Source of the DNA: Actinomycetota bacterium
GTDB lineage: Bacteria > Actinomycetota > Acidimicrobiia > IMCC26256 > PALSA-610
DNA length: 5,284 nt
Direction: 5' to 3'
Assembly (NCBI GenBank): GCA_030839105.1
Contig: JAUZEI010000356.1
Location: 1 to 5,284, forward strand
The position numbers and the translations under genes are program-made. Position 1 is the stretch's first letter. Each line of letters opens with the position of its first letter. The notes beneath the pieces are model-generated. The model had not been told where the DNA came from. It worked only from the letters and a program-made list of their open reading frames with translations, and did not search any database. Shown here in pieces: positions 1 through 5,092 of this stretch.

Positions 1-849
1 TACATCCACGCCTACGTGAACGCGGATGCCGTCACCATTCTGACCGCCACCGTCGCATTCGCATTGCTGTTGCGCATCGTTCAACGCGACCATGTCACGC
101 TCGCCGACGCGGCGCTCGTAGGCCTGACGATCGGCGTCGCCGCGCACGGCCGGTACAACGGATTTCTGGTCGCCGGGCTGTTGCTTGTCGTATACGTCGT
201 GCGCGCGTTGCGCTCGTCGTCCGCGCTGCGTACGAAGCTCCGCCTTGTCGGAGTCGCGGTCGCACTGCCCGTGCTCCTCGCGGGCGCCTTCCACCTGCAC
301 GTATACAACGAACTGCAAAACCGCCACATTCTTGCAACCGCCGACAACGAGGAGCTGGCGGAGTCGACCTTTCAGGGGCGCCTGCGCGTCGCACCACCCG
401 AATTGACGCTGCTGAAGAAGCGCGTTCGCCAGGTCCCGAACGTATGGACGTCGTCGTGGGCGGCGATCGCGAAGCCGCCCGGCCCGGGTTACGCCAACTT
501 GCGGGGACTCTGGCTGTGGCTCCTCTTCCTCGCGAGCGCGGCGGGCGTCGTCGGCCTCGTCGTCAGCACGGGGACGCTGCTGAGTACATCAGGCCGGCTC
601 GTGGGGCTTGCCGCGGTGGGGGTGGTGCTCGTCACCTGGCTGTTGGGCGCGAGCCAACGACTCTCGGCTCTCCCGGGACGGTTCCTTCTGACCGCCGGCA
701 TTCCGGCACTTGCGGCTGCGATCCTCGGTGGCTCCGACCTGCTCCGGCGCCTCCCACGTGTGAAGCGCCCAGTGCTCGTGGCGGCGGGTAGCTGGTCTCT
801 CGTTTTGCTCGCCATCAATATCTGGGCGATCGCACACGTCGCGGCCTGA
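1..849 (+). CDS. Polytopic membrane protein, probable GT-C (family 39-like) glycosyltransferase, 5' truncated
   Basis: The reading frame is open from the first base (Tyr-Ile-His-Ala-Tyr) to a TGA at 847-849, so the N-terminal part lies outside the window. A GTG at 16 is in frame but falls inside the conserved-looking segment YVNADA and is unlikely to be the start. The 282 visible residues hold about seven hydrophobic segments, starting near bases 40, 105, 150, 240, 500, 600 and 680, with a last one at 775-840. One long polar loop lies at about 300-490. YVNADA followed by a membrane helix, and later GRYNGF between two helices, resemble the mid-region of dolichol-phosphate-sugar dependent GT-C transferases (ArnT/PMT-like) and of related DUF2142-type proteins. 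The catalytic Asp motif of GT-C enzymes sits near the N-terminus and cannot be checked here. By family analogy it would transfer a sugar from a polyprenyl phosphate donor on the outer membrane face. The family call is inference; membrane protein is secure. Confidence 0.6.
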   Translation, partial: YIHAYVNADAVTILTATVAFALLLRIVQRDHVTLADAALVGLTIGVAAHGRYNGFLVAGLLLVVYVVRALRSSSALRTKLRLVGVAVALPVLLAGAFHLHVYNELQNRHILATADNEELAESTFQGRLRVAPPELTLLKKRVRQVPNVWTSSWAAIAKPPGPGYANLRGLWLWLLFLASAAGVVGLVVSTGTLLSTSGRLVGLAAVGVVLVTWLLGASQRLSALPGRFLLTAGIPALAAAILGGSDLLRRLPRVKRPVLVAAGSWSLVLLAINIWAIAHVAA

Positions 850-868
850 AGACCGTTCCGTTGCGAGA

Positions 869-891
869 CCGCACCGCTTGCGTCGGTGCGG
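869..891 (+). terminator. Hairpin downstream of the membrane glycosyltransferase, candidate terminator
   Basis: A perfect 8-base inverted repeat, CCGCACCG (869-876) and CGGTGCGG (884-891), encloses a 7-base loop. It starts 20 bases after the stop codon at 849. No run of T follows, so it is not a classical intrinsic terminator, although actinobacterial terminators often lack the T tract. It lies between one gene's stop and a possible -10 box for the next gene, which fits termination followed by re-initiation. Function is inferred. Confidence 0.4.
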
Positions 892-919
892 GGAAGAACC
901 GGCGCGTGTCCGACGAAAC

Positions 920-925
920 TATTCT
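920..925 (+). promoter_or_regulatory. Possible -10 box (TATTCT) for the methyltransferase gene
   Basis: TATTCT matches the TANNNT -10 pattern of actinobacterial housekeeping promoters. It lies 27 bases upstream of the methyltransferase ATG and downstream of the hairpin at 869-891. A start of transcription near 932 would leave a short leader carrying the GGAGG ribosome-binding site. No convincing -35 box is visible at 17-18 bases spacing, so this is tentative. Confidence 0.3.
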
Positions 926-943
926 GTACACGGTCGACGCTGC

Positions 944-948
944 GGAGG
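944..948 (+). promoter_or_regulatory. Shine-Dalgarno GGAGG that fixes the methyltransferase start
   Basis: GGAGG lies four bases before the ATG at 953. This selects 953 over the in-frame TTG at 878, whose extra 25 codons overlap the upstream hairpin and look non-coding. Confidence 0.7.
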
Positions 949-952
949 ATCG

Positions 953-1801
953 ATGGCAGACATGCGAGATCTCGATCCGGCGGCATGTGCCCGGGCCGAG
1001 CTTCTCGACCTGGGAGCGGGCACGGGTCGGTTGCTCCACAACGAAGCGCGTCGGCTGGGCGTCGGCAATCCGTTCGGTGTCGACATCAATCGGCGCAAGG
1101 TCGCGCAGGCGCAGGCGGCCGGGCGTCCCGTGTACGAGGCCGACTTCACCACGCTCGATCCACAGGCGTTTCCCTCGGTCAAAATCGTGGTGTTCGACAA
1201 CGTGTTGGAACACCTTCCGTCACTCGCGGCGGTCGAGACCGCCTTCCAGCGCGCGTGCGCAATCGCGTCACACGTCGTGTACATCCGCCATCCGTCGTTC
1301 GAAGACGTCGACTATCTCGCCGGACTCGGACTGAAGCAGTACTGGACCGATTGGCCCGGAGTGCATACGGCGCCCGTTCAAATCCCGCAGTTCGTGGCGA
1401 TCGCGGCTCGCAATGGTGTATACGACTTCGCCGTCCGGCCACTGAAGCGCGCGTTCCGCTCGGACGACCCGACGATCCTGCCCGCATCCGCGCCGGCGAA
1501 TCAGACGAAACGGAAGGGGAAGAGCGAGCGTTACGGCCTCTATGAACAGCCTCTGCACGGGTCGAAGCCGCTCGTAGAGTTCGATCGGCCCGTCTATTTC
1601 GCCTTCGACCTCTTCTTCTTCCTGCGCAGCGACGCCCCGCAGGTGCGATACCGCCGCGACACCGACAACGTCGTGACGCGCCCGTTCCTTTCATGGTCCG
1701 GTCGTGGCGGCTCCCCCGTGGTCGAGCTCCCGCGGCGCGCCGCCGGAGTCATGAAGCGGCGGCTGCAGCGGTACAGGGGCGGCAGCGCCGGCGAAGAGTG
1801 A
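953..1801 (+). CDS. Class I SAM-dependent methyltransferase
   Basis: A 282-residue protein. It shows the Rossmann-fold methyltransferase signature in order: motif I LDLGAGTG at residues 18-25, which binds the methionine part of SAM; an acidic residue ending strand 2, D44 in FGVDIN, expected to hold the SAM ribose; an acidic D64 in YEADF; and strand 4 FDNVLEHL at 81-88, typical of small-molecule methyltransferases. The C-terminal half (about 95-282), with HPSFEDVDYL, QYWTDW and a late FDLFFFLR stretch, is probably the substrate-binding part; I cannot name its substrate. There is no signal peptide or membrane helix, so it should be cytoplasmic. Only about 16 residues precede strand 1, which is short; see the separate finding on a possible upstream frame. 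It lies 103 bases after a probable membrane glycosyltransferase, so modification of a cell-surface glycan or its precursor is a reasonable but unproven role. Confidence 0.85.
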   Translation: MADMRDLDPAACARAELLDLGAGTGRLLHNEARRLGVGNPFGVDINRRKVAQAQAAGRPVYEADFTTLDPQAFPSVKIVVFDNVLEHLPSLAAVETAFQRACAIASHVVYIRHPSFEDVDYLAGLGLKQYWTDWPGVHTAPVQIPQFVAIAARNGVYDFAVRPLKRAFRSDDPTILPASAPANQTKRKGKSERYGLYEQPLHGSKPLVEFDRPVYFAFDLFFFLRSDAPQVRYRRDTDNVVTRPFLSWSGRGGSPVVELPRRAAGVMKRRLQRYRGGSAGEE

Positions 1802-1886
1802 CCGGAACCACGTAGGCACAGGAACTGAGCACCGGATCGACGCTGCCGGCGTATTGACGAGAGCGGACTTCGGCGGCCCACCACGC

Positions 1887-1900
1887 GGTCGACATCGACC
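1887..1900. promoter_or_regulatory. Near-palindrome upstream of the transporter, candidate operator
   Basis: GGTCGA and TCGACC form perfect 6-base arms separated by CA. A further CG/CG match lies one mismatched base outside each arm. The dyad ends 20 bases before the proposed -10 box at 1921-1926, so it overlaps or adjoins the -35 region, a usual place for repressor or activator binding. The regulator is unknown and no regulator gene is present in the window. Confidence 0.35.
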
Positions 1901-1920
1901 ACGCTCGGGTGAACGCCTCA

Positions 1921-1926
1921 TAGTGT
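1921..1926 (+). promoter_or_regulatory. -10 box (TAGTGT) of a leaderless promoter for the transporter/reductase operon
   Basis: TAGTGT fits TANNNT and is followed by exactly six bases and then the GTG at 1933. Transcription would therefore begin at the start codon itself. No Shine-Dalgarno sequence is visible before this GTG, and the TAG at 1921-1923 is an in-frame stop that rules out a longer protein. Both facts support a leaderless mRNA. A clear -35 box is not visible. Confidence 0.5.
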
Positions 1927-1932
1927 GCGCCG

Positions 1933-2781
1933 GTGGCCGTCTTGCTCGGGGTGCTCGTCGCCGCGAGCTTCGGTTCCGGCGATTTCCTCGGAGGACGCGC
2001 CTCACGGCGCGCTCCGACGCTGACCGTACTGATGGTCGCGCAGGCGACCGCGGTGCTGGGCGCGATCGTCGTGTGCCTGTTGGTGAGCGCACGCGTCGGC
2101 GTGCACGACATCGTCTTCGGCGCGCTCGCCGGTTCGATCAACATCGTCGGCATCGGGTTGCTGTACCAGGGACTCGCGGTCGGGCGCATGGGCGTGGTCG
2201 CTCCACTGACGGCGCTCGTGAGCGCGGTCCTACCGGTTGCCTGGGGAGTGGGCAACGGCGAGCGTCCGTCGTTGGTCGTCGTGTTCGGGGTGGTGCTCGC
2301 AGTAGTTGCGGGGGTGCTCATCTCGCGCCGGCAGGCCGAGGACCAGGCCGGCATGCCGAACGCGTCGGGCATCGCGTGGTCGTTGGGTTCCGGCGCGTGC
2401 CTCGGTGCGTCGTTGGTTCTCTACCTGCAGACGTCGACCGCGTCGGGTCTGTGGCCGGTGCTCGCCGCACGCGCCGCGGCGTTCATGTTGGTCGCGCTGC
2501 TGTTGGCCGTCGTCGCGCGCCGTCGGGTCTCCTTGCCGTTTCCGCGCGGCGCCGATCGAGTGCTGGCGCTCGGAGCAGGAATCCTCGACGTGACGGCGAC
2601 CTCGCTGTTGCTGCTCGCCGTGCGGGAAGGACTCGTCGTCGTGGTATCGCCGCTCGCCGCGCTCGCACCGGCGGCGACGGTCGTCCTTGCTCGTTTCGTA
2701 CTCGGCGAACGGCTGCACGCCGTACAACGGATCGGTCTGCTGTTCGCGCTGGCCGGCCTGGTGCTGATTGTCGCCGGCTGA
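1933..2781 (+). CDS. EamA/DMT-family transporter
   Basis: A 282-residue, very hydrophobic protein that fits the usual ten-helix, two-EamA-domain layout of the drug/metabolite transporter superfamily. The first repeat covers about residues 3-130 and starts with a helix containing GSGDFLGG (14-21), a motif common near the first helix of this group. A polar linker around 131-147 (SRRQAEDQAG) separates it from the second repeat, about 148-282. The end, with FVLGER (255-260) followed by a last helix, is typical of EamA domains. It should sit in the cytoplasmic membrane and move a small metabolite; family members export amino acids, nucleotides or drugs, and a few import vitamins. The start is GTG 1933, four codons after an in-frame TAG. 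It lacks a Shine-Dalgarno sequence and is probably leaderless. The reductase gene begins 23 bases after its stop, so the two are probably co-transcribed. The substrate is unknown. Confidence 0.9.
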   Translation: MAVLLGVLVAASFGSGDFLGGRASRRAPTLTVLMVAQATAVLGAIVVCLLVSARVGVHDIVFGALAGSINIVGIGLLYQGLAVGRMGVVAPLTALVSAVLPVAWGVGNGERPSLVVVFGVVLAVVAGVLISRRQAEDQAGMPNASGIAWSLGSGACLGASLVLYLQTSTASGLWPVLAARAAAFMLVALLLAVVARRRVSLPFPRGADRVLALGAGILDVTATSLLLLAVREGLVVVVSPLAALAPAATVVLARFVLGERLHAVQRIGLLFALAGLVLIVAG

Positions 2782-2793
2782 AAGCAGCTGGTA

Positions 2794-2797
2794 GGAG
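2794..2797 (+). promoter_or_regulatory. Shine-Dalgarno GGAG for the reductase
   Basis: GGAG lies seven bases before GTG 2805. The frame stays open far upstream through the transporter gene, so this site is what sets the start. The protein from 2805 has the expected length for a stand-alone RibD C-terminal domain. Confidence 0.65.
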
Positions 2798-2804
2798 ATC
2801 GTCC

Positions 2805-3500
2805 GTGCCGACACGATTCTCGACCGAAGCCGAATTCGCCTCTCCCGAATGCATCGCAGAGCACGTGGCTGTTCCGGGGTGGCGGCCCGAGGACCGCGCG
2901 CTCGTGCGCTTGAACATGATCGCCTCGGCCGACGGCGCCTCCGACATCTTCGGTCTCTCGGGCGCGCTCGGGAATGCCGATGACAAGGCGGTCTTCGCCG
3001 CGCTGCGAGAACGGGCGGACGCGGTGTTGGTCGGGATGAGTACCGCGGTGGCCGAGCACTACCACGCGCCGGCGGGTGGAAATCTGCAGATCTTCGTCGT
3101 CGCGACTACCCCCGACATTTCGGGCGATCCCGAGCTGTTCGCATCCGACCGCGTGACATTGGTGCTGCCCGAAGACGCGGGTCCTGCGCCCGAGGGCGTA
3201 CGTACGCTCCGGTCGGGCACCGCCCGGCGCGTCGATCTCGCGAGCGTCGTGGCGACGCTCGCGGGCAGGGTCGTGATGATGGAAGGCGGTCCGACGCTCG
3301 CCGGCCTGATGGCCGCGCAAGGGCTCGTCGACGAGCTCTTTCTCACAGTCGCGCCGCTTGTCGTCGGCGGCCGGTCTTCGCGAATCGTGCACGGACCGGC
3401 CGCCGATTCCGCGCCGTGGAACTTCGTTCACGGATTTGTCGACGCACCGGGATACCTGTTCCTGCGCTACGCGCGTCCGGGCGCGGCCGCCGCGTCGTAG
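2805..3500 (+). CDS. Stand-alone RibD C-terminal-type pyrimidine reductase
   Basis: A 231-residue protein of the RibD C-terminal / dihydrofolate-reductase-like fold. Visible hallmarks are the first strand VRLNMIASADGAS (34-46), matching the family's MSxDG substrate-side motif but with Ala-Asp-Gly; ADAVLVGMSTAVAEHY (71-86), the usual G-x-x-T-x-x-x-x-x-Y segment; and EGGPTL (160-165), the glycine-rich NADPH-binding turn, followed by LVDELFLTVAPLVVGG (174-189). In riboflavin synthesis this domain reduces the ribosyl group of the diaminopyrimidine intermediate with NADPH. No deaminase domain is attached. Actinobacteria carry several such single-domain paralogues, some acting on other substrates, so participation in riboflavin synthesis is not certain. 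It is cytoplasmic and follows the EamA transporter by 23 bases. A perfect 11-base inverted repeat lies inside the gene at 3239-3263. Confidence 0.87.
   Translation: MPTRFSTEAEFASPECIAEHVAVPGWRPEDRALVRLNMIASADGASDIFGLSGALGNADDKAVFAALRERADAVLVGMSTAVAEHYHAPAGGNLQIFVVATTPDISGDPELFASDRVTLVLPEDAGPAPEGVRTLRSGTARRVDLASVVATLAGRVVMMEGGPTLAGLMAAQGLVDELFLTVAPLVVGGRSSRIVHGPAADSAPWNFVHGFVDAPGYLFLRYARPGAAAAS
3239..3263 (+). repeat. Perfect 11-base inverted repeat inside the reductase gene
   Basis: CGCGAGCGTCG (3239-3249) and CGACGCTCGCG (3253-3263) are exact reverse complements around a TGG loop. It encodes part of the LASVVATLAG segment just before the NADPH-binding turn. It would form a strong RNA hairpin; whether that matters is unknown. 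Confidence 0.75.
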
Positions 3501-3553
3501 TCGCGTGGCGCCGACGACATCCGCGTGCACGTCCTCGGCATTCGCAATGAAGC

Positions 3554-3584
3554 CCGCGCGCACCGTCTCGGTGCGGTCGCGCGG
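3554..3584 (+). terminator. GC-rich hairpin after the transporter/reductase operon, candidate terminator
   Basis: CGCACCG (3559-3565) pairs perfectly with CGGTGCG (3569-3575) around a TCT loop. A second pairing joins the outer CCGCGCG (3554-3560) to CGCGCGG (3578-3584). It begins 53 bases after the reductase stop and lacks a T run. The stem core is the same as that of the hairpin at 869-891. The terminator role is inferred. Confidence 0.35.
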
Positions 3585-3785
3585 ACGTGCGGCGCGCGCG
3601 TGGCCCTCGATTGGTTCGACGCAGCCGCTTCCGGATGCCGACCACTGTTCCGGGACTCTGACCGTGGCGCTCCATCGTTGCGTCGCGCGGTCGTGAGCGG
3701 CTGTATGTGCGGTGTTTGTACCGAATGGGCGACCGGTATCACGATTGAGTGCTTCTGATAACTCCTGTTGGACCGCGTGTGTGGG

Positions 3786-3791
3786 TATCGT
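3786..3791 (+). promoter_or_regulatory. -10 box (TATCGT) of a leaderless promoter for the 3799 gene
   Basis: TATCGT fits TANNNT and is followed by seven bases and then ATG 3799, the spacing expected if the transcript begins at the A of the start codon. GGTGAG directly touching the ATG is too close to be a normal Shine-Dalgarno sequence. The surrounding A/T-richer DNA supports a promoter here. No good -35 box is seen. Confidence 0.45.
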
Positions 3792-3798
3792 TGGTGAG

Positions 3799-4599
3799 AT
3801 GTATCGGGTCGCGTTCTCGATAGACGACTCGGAAGATCGTCAGCAGTTGGGCTCGGCCATGGAACGCTGCACGATCGGCGACGCCCGGATCATCGCTGCG
3901 TTCGCGGGGGCGACCACGGTCGACGTGTACATCGACATCACCGACACGGCCATCCCACGTGAAGTCGCGGGTCAGCTCGCGCAACGGCTCGGGATTGCGG
4001 AGTACGAAGTCACGCGGGTCGACGCGCTGCCGGTGCCGGCGCTCGGCAGCGAGGCAACGATGCATCGCGCGCACCTCCGGCCCGCGACGATCACGCAAGT
4101 TCGCGCGCTCCCCGACGACCGAACGCTTTCGATCCAGGTTCGGCACCGTCCGCACGAGTCGGTCGAGACGATCGACCTCGAGGAGTCCGACGACGCGGTC
4201 AGGATCGCAGTCTTCGTCGCCGCGCTGCACGACGACGAGAGCCATCGATACGTCTCCCTGGCTGTGGCGTTCAGTTGGGTCGAAGCGATTCTCGAACAGG
4301 AGATCGGTGCTCGCCGCATCCTGCGTCAGGATCCCGATCACGGCTTCGTTCGCTCCCGTCCGGTCGACGACGTCCCGACGGCACCCGTCCCGGCGTGGAT
4401 GCGGGACGACGTTGCAATCGAACCGGAACCGGTGGTGGTCGAACCGGCAAGCACCGCACGCGAGTTGTCGCCCGAAGAGGTGCTCGCCCGGCTCGAACAC
4501 GTCGCGGCTCGGGCGCGGTCGCGCCCCGATCGCGATCGCGATCGTCCGAGCGAAACGCGCCTGCGCGTGTCGGCGGCCACGCTCTCGACGTCGCACTGA
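3799..4599 (+). CDS. Conserved-looking hypothetical protein with disordered Arg-rich tail
   Basis: A 266-residue protein that I do not recognise. The start ATG 3799 is preferred over in-frame GTG 3712 because it follows the -10 box at 3786-3791 at leaderless spacing, and the extra 29 residues look non-coding. Residues 1-80 (MYRVAFSIDD onward) have alternating strand/helix character. Residues about 100-178 read as a beta-rich domain with three landmarks: LPDDRTL (104-110), DLEESDDAV (126-134) and LEQEIGARR (165-173). This order loosely recalls a beta-sandwich pattern seen in many actinobacterial proteins (DGRTL, then an acidic E-x-D-x-V strand, then L-x-x-x-L/I-G-x-R). From about 185 the protein is low complexity: Pro/Glu/Val-rich around 205-218, a short helix-prone piece around 224-240, then an Arg/Asp run DRDRDR. 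There is no signal peptide or membrane helix, so it is probably cytoplasmic. It seems to be a single-gene unit ended by the dyads at 4601-4621. The function is unknown. Confidence 0.7.
   Translation: MYRVAFSIDDSEDRQQLGSAMERCTIGDARIIAAFAGATTVDVYIDITDTAIPREVAGQLAQRLGIAEYEVTRVDALPVPALGSEATMHRAHLRPATITQVRALPDDRTLSIQVRHRPHESVETIDLEESDDAVRIAVFVAALHDDESHRYVSLAVAFSWVEAILEQEIGARRILRQDPDHGFVRSRPVDDVPTAPVPAWMRDDVAIEPEPVVVEPASTARELSPEEVLARLEHVAARARSRPDRDRDRPSETRLRVSAATLSTSH
4527..4544. repeat. 18-base palindrome made of GATCGC repeats
   Basis: Three head-to-tail copies of GATCG(C/T) form a perfect 18-base palindrome inside the hypothetical gene and encode Asp-Arg repeats in its tail. It is a simple repeat prone to copy-number change. 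It contains the octamer GCGATCGC once. Confidence 0.7.
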
Positions 4600-4600
4600 C

Positions 4601-4659
4601 GGGACCGTCGCTCACGGTCCCCGCTCACGGGCCCGTCGCTCACCGGTCCGTCGCTGCAC
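4601..4659 (+). repeat. Four degenerate ~15-base tandem repeats with nested dyads
   Basis: Four units follow directly after the stop codon at 4599: 4601-4615, 4616-4628, 4629-4643 and 4644-4659. Units 1 and 3 differ at one position (GGGACCGTCGCTCAC against GGGCCCGTCGCTCAC), unit 2 lacks two bases, and unit 4 has a one-base insertion. Unit 1 and the start of unit 2 form a perfect 8-base hairpin, GGGACCGT (4601-4608) with ACGGTCCC (4614-4621), loop CGCTC. The junction of units 2 and 3 gives the palindrome ACGGGCCCGT (4627-4636). The first hairpin, beginning two bases after the stop, is a good terminator candidate without a T run. The repetition itself is unexplained. Confidence 0.65.
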
Positions 4660-4735
4660 CCGTGTGACGCCGGTCGTTTACCCGCCGGACGGTCGCGGTA
4701 CTAACGCTTGTCGTTGGTTGCGGGGATCGCGCCCT

Positions 4736-4740
4736 GGAGG
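4736..4740 (+). promoter_or_regulatory. Shine-Dalgarno GGAGG for the first DUF3147-like gene
   Basis: GGAGG sits four bases before GTG 4745 and decides the start. The frame is open far upstream (back to 3959) through the repeats and the previous gene, but that extension is Arg/Ser-rich and not a real protein. Confidence 0.75.
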
Positions 4741-4744
4741 AAGC

Positions 4745-5092
4745 GTGGGAGACATCGTCGTTCTGGCCGTGAAAGGCTTGCTCGGCGGAGTGCTCGTCGT
4801 CGTGTTCTCGCTTCTGTCCGAAGCACTACGACCGAAGAGTTTCGCGGGATTGTTCGGAGCAGCGCCGTCGATCGCGCTCGGGGCATTGACCGTCACCGCC
4901 GTGACCCGGTCGCCCGCGGTCGCCCGGGAACAGTCGCTCGCCATGATCGTCGGCGCGGCCGCGATGATCTTGTATTGCGCCGCCGCCATACCGAGCGTCG
5001 ACCGCCTGGGCGCGCTGCGGGGGTCGTTCGTCGCGATCGGAGTGTGGTTCGCGGTCGCGCTCGTCGGGTACTTCGTGCTCCTGGCGCCATGA
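4745..5092 (+). CDS. Small four-helix membrane protein, DUF3147-like
   Basis: A 115-residue integral membrane protein. Hydrophobic segments lie at about residues 4-24, 36-54, 67-83 and 92-112. The loop after helix 1 carries LRPKSFAGLFGAAPSIAL (28-45), which matches my recollection of the DUF3147 family hallmark (a basic K-x-F-A-G-L-F stretch running into AAPSxAL). The family has no assigned biochemical role. The gene starts at GTG 4745 with a strong Shine-Dalgarno sequence. Its TGA overlaps the next ATG in ATGA (5089-5092), so the two genes are translationally coupled and their products probably form one membrane complex. Possible promoter-like elements upstream (TTTACC 4677-4682, TACTAA 4699-4704, 16-base spacing) are weak. 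The family call rests on memory of the motif. Confidence 0.75.
   Translation: MGDIVVLAVKGLLGGVLVVVFSLLSEALRPKSFAGLFGAAPSIALGALTVTAVTRSPAVAREQSLAMIVGAAAMILYCAAAIPSVDRLGALRGSFVAIGVWFAVALVGYFVLLAP

Larger units (their letters stand above)
3501..3798. other. 298-base stretch without a supported gene
   Basis: The reductase frame continues open after its TAG from 3501 to a TGA at 3756-3758. A 77-residue GTG ORF at 3525-3758 ends in a Cys-rich segment CMCGVC, but it has no ribosome-binding site, mixed third-position composition and no family resemblance that I recognise. Frames on the other strand are Arg-rich and unconvincing. The first half is GC-rich and holds a hairpin at 3559-3575. The last 90 bases are noticeably richer in A/T and carry the promoter of the next gene. 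It could be plain regulatory DNA or the remains of a gene. Confidence 0.5.

Noticed and set aside
1840..1852. Small hairpin ACGC-TGCCG-GCGT after the methyltransferase as a terminator
   Set aside because: A four-base stem is expected often by chance in GC-rich DNA, and no T run follows.
1854..1859. TTGACG as a -35 box
   Set aside because: No -10-like sequence lies at 16-19 bases downstream, and it is too far from the -10 box at 1921.
1854..3500. A 548-codon open frame covering the transporter in a different frame and the reductase in its true frame
   Set aside because: The part before 2805 is an Arg/Gly-rich shadow of the transporter gene. The GGAG at 2794-2797 and family length place the real start at GTG 2805.
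2421..3563. A 380-codon open frame on the minus strand
   Set aside because: It is antisense to the reductase and the end of the transporter, has a shadow-like Arg-rich composition and shows no recognisable domain.
3525..3758. A 77-residue + strand ORF as a separate small gene
   Set aside because: There is no ribosome-binding site, codon third positions are mixed, and it overlaps the hairpin region; kept only as a low-interest observation.
4677..4704. TTTACC-16-TACTAA as a promoter for the DUF3147-like pair
   Set aside because: TACTAA lacks the final T of TANNNT and TTTACC is a poor -35 box, so it was not listed as a feature.
3959..4744. Long upstream extension of the first DUF3147-like gene
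   Set aside because: It is Arg/Ser-rich, runs out of frame through the hypothetical gene and the tandem repeats, and the strong GGAGG at 4736-4740 marks GTG 4745 as the start.
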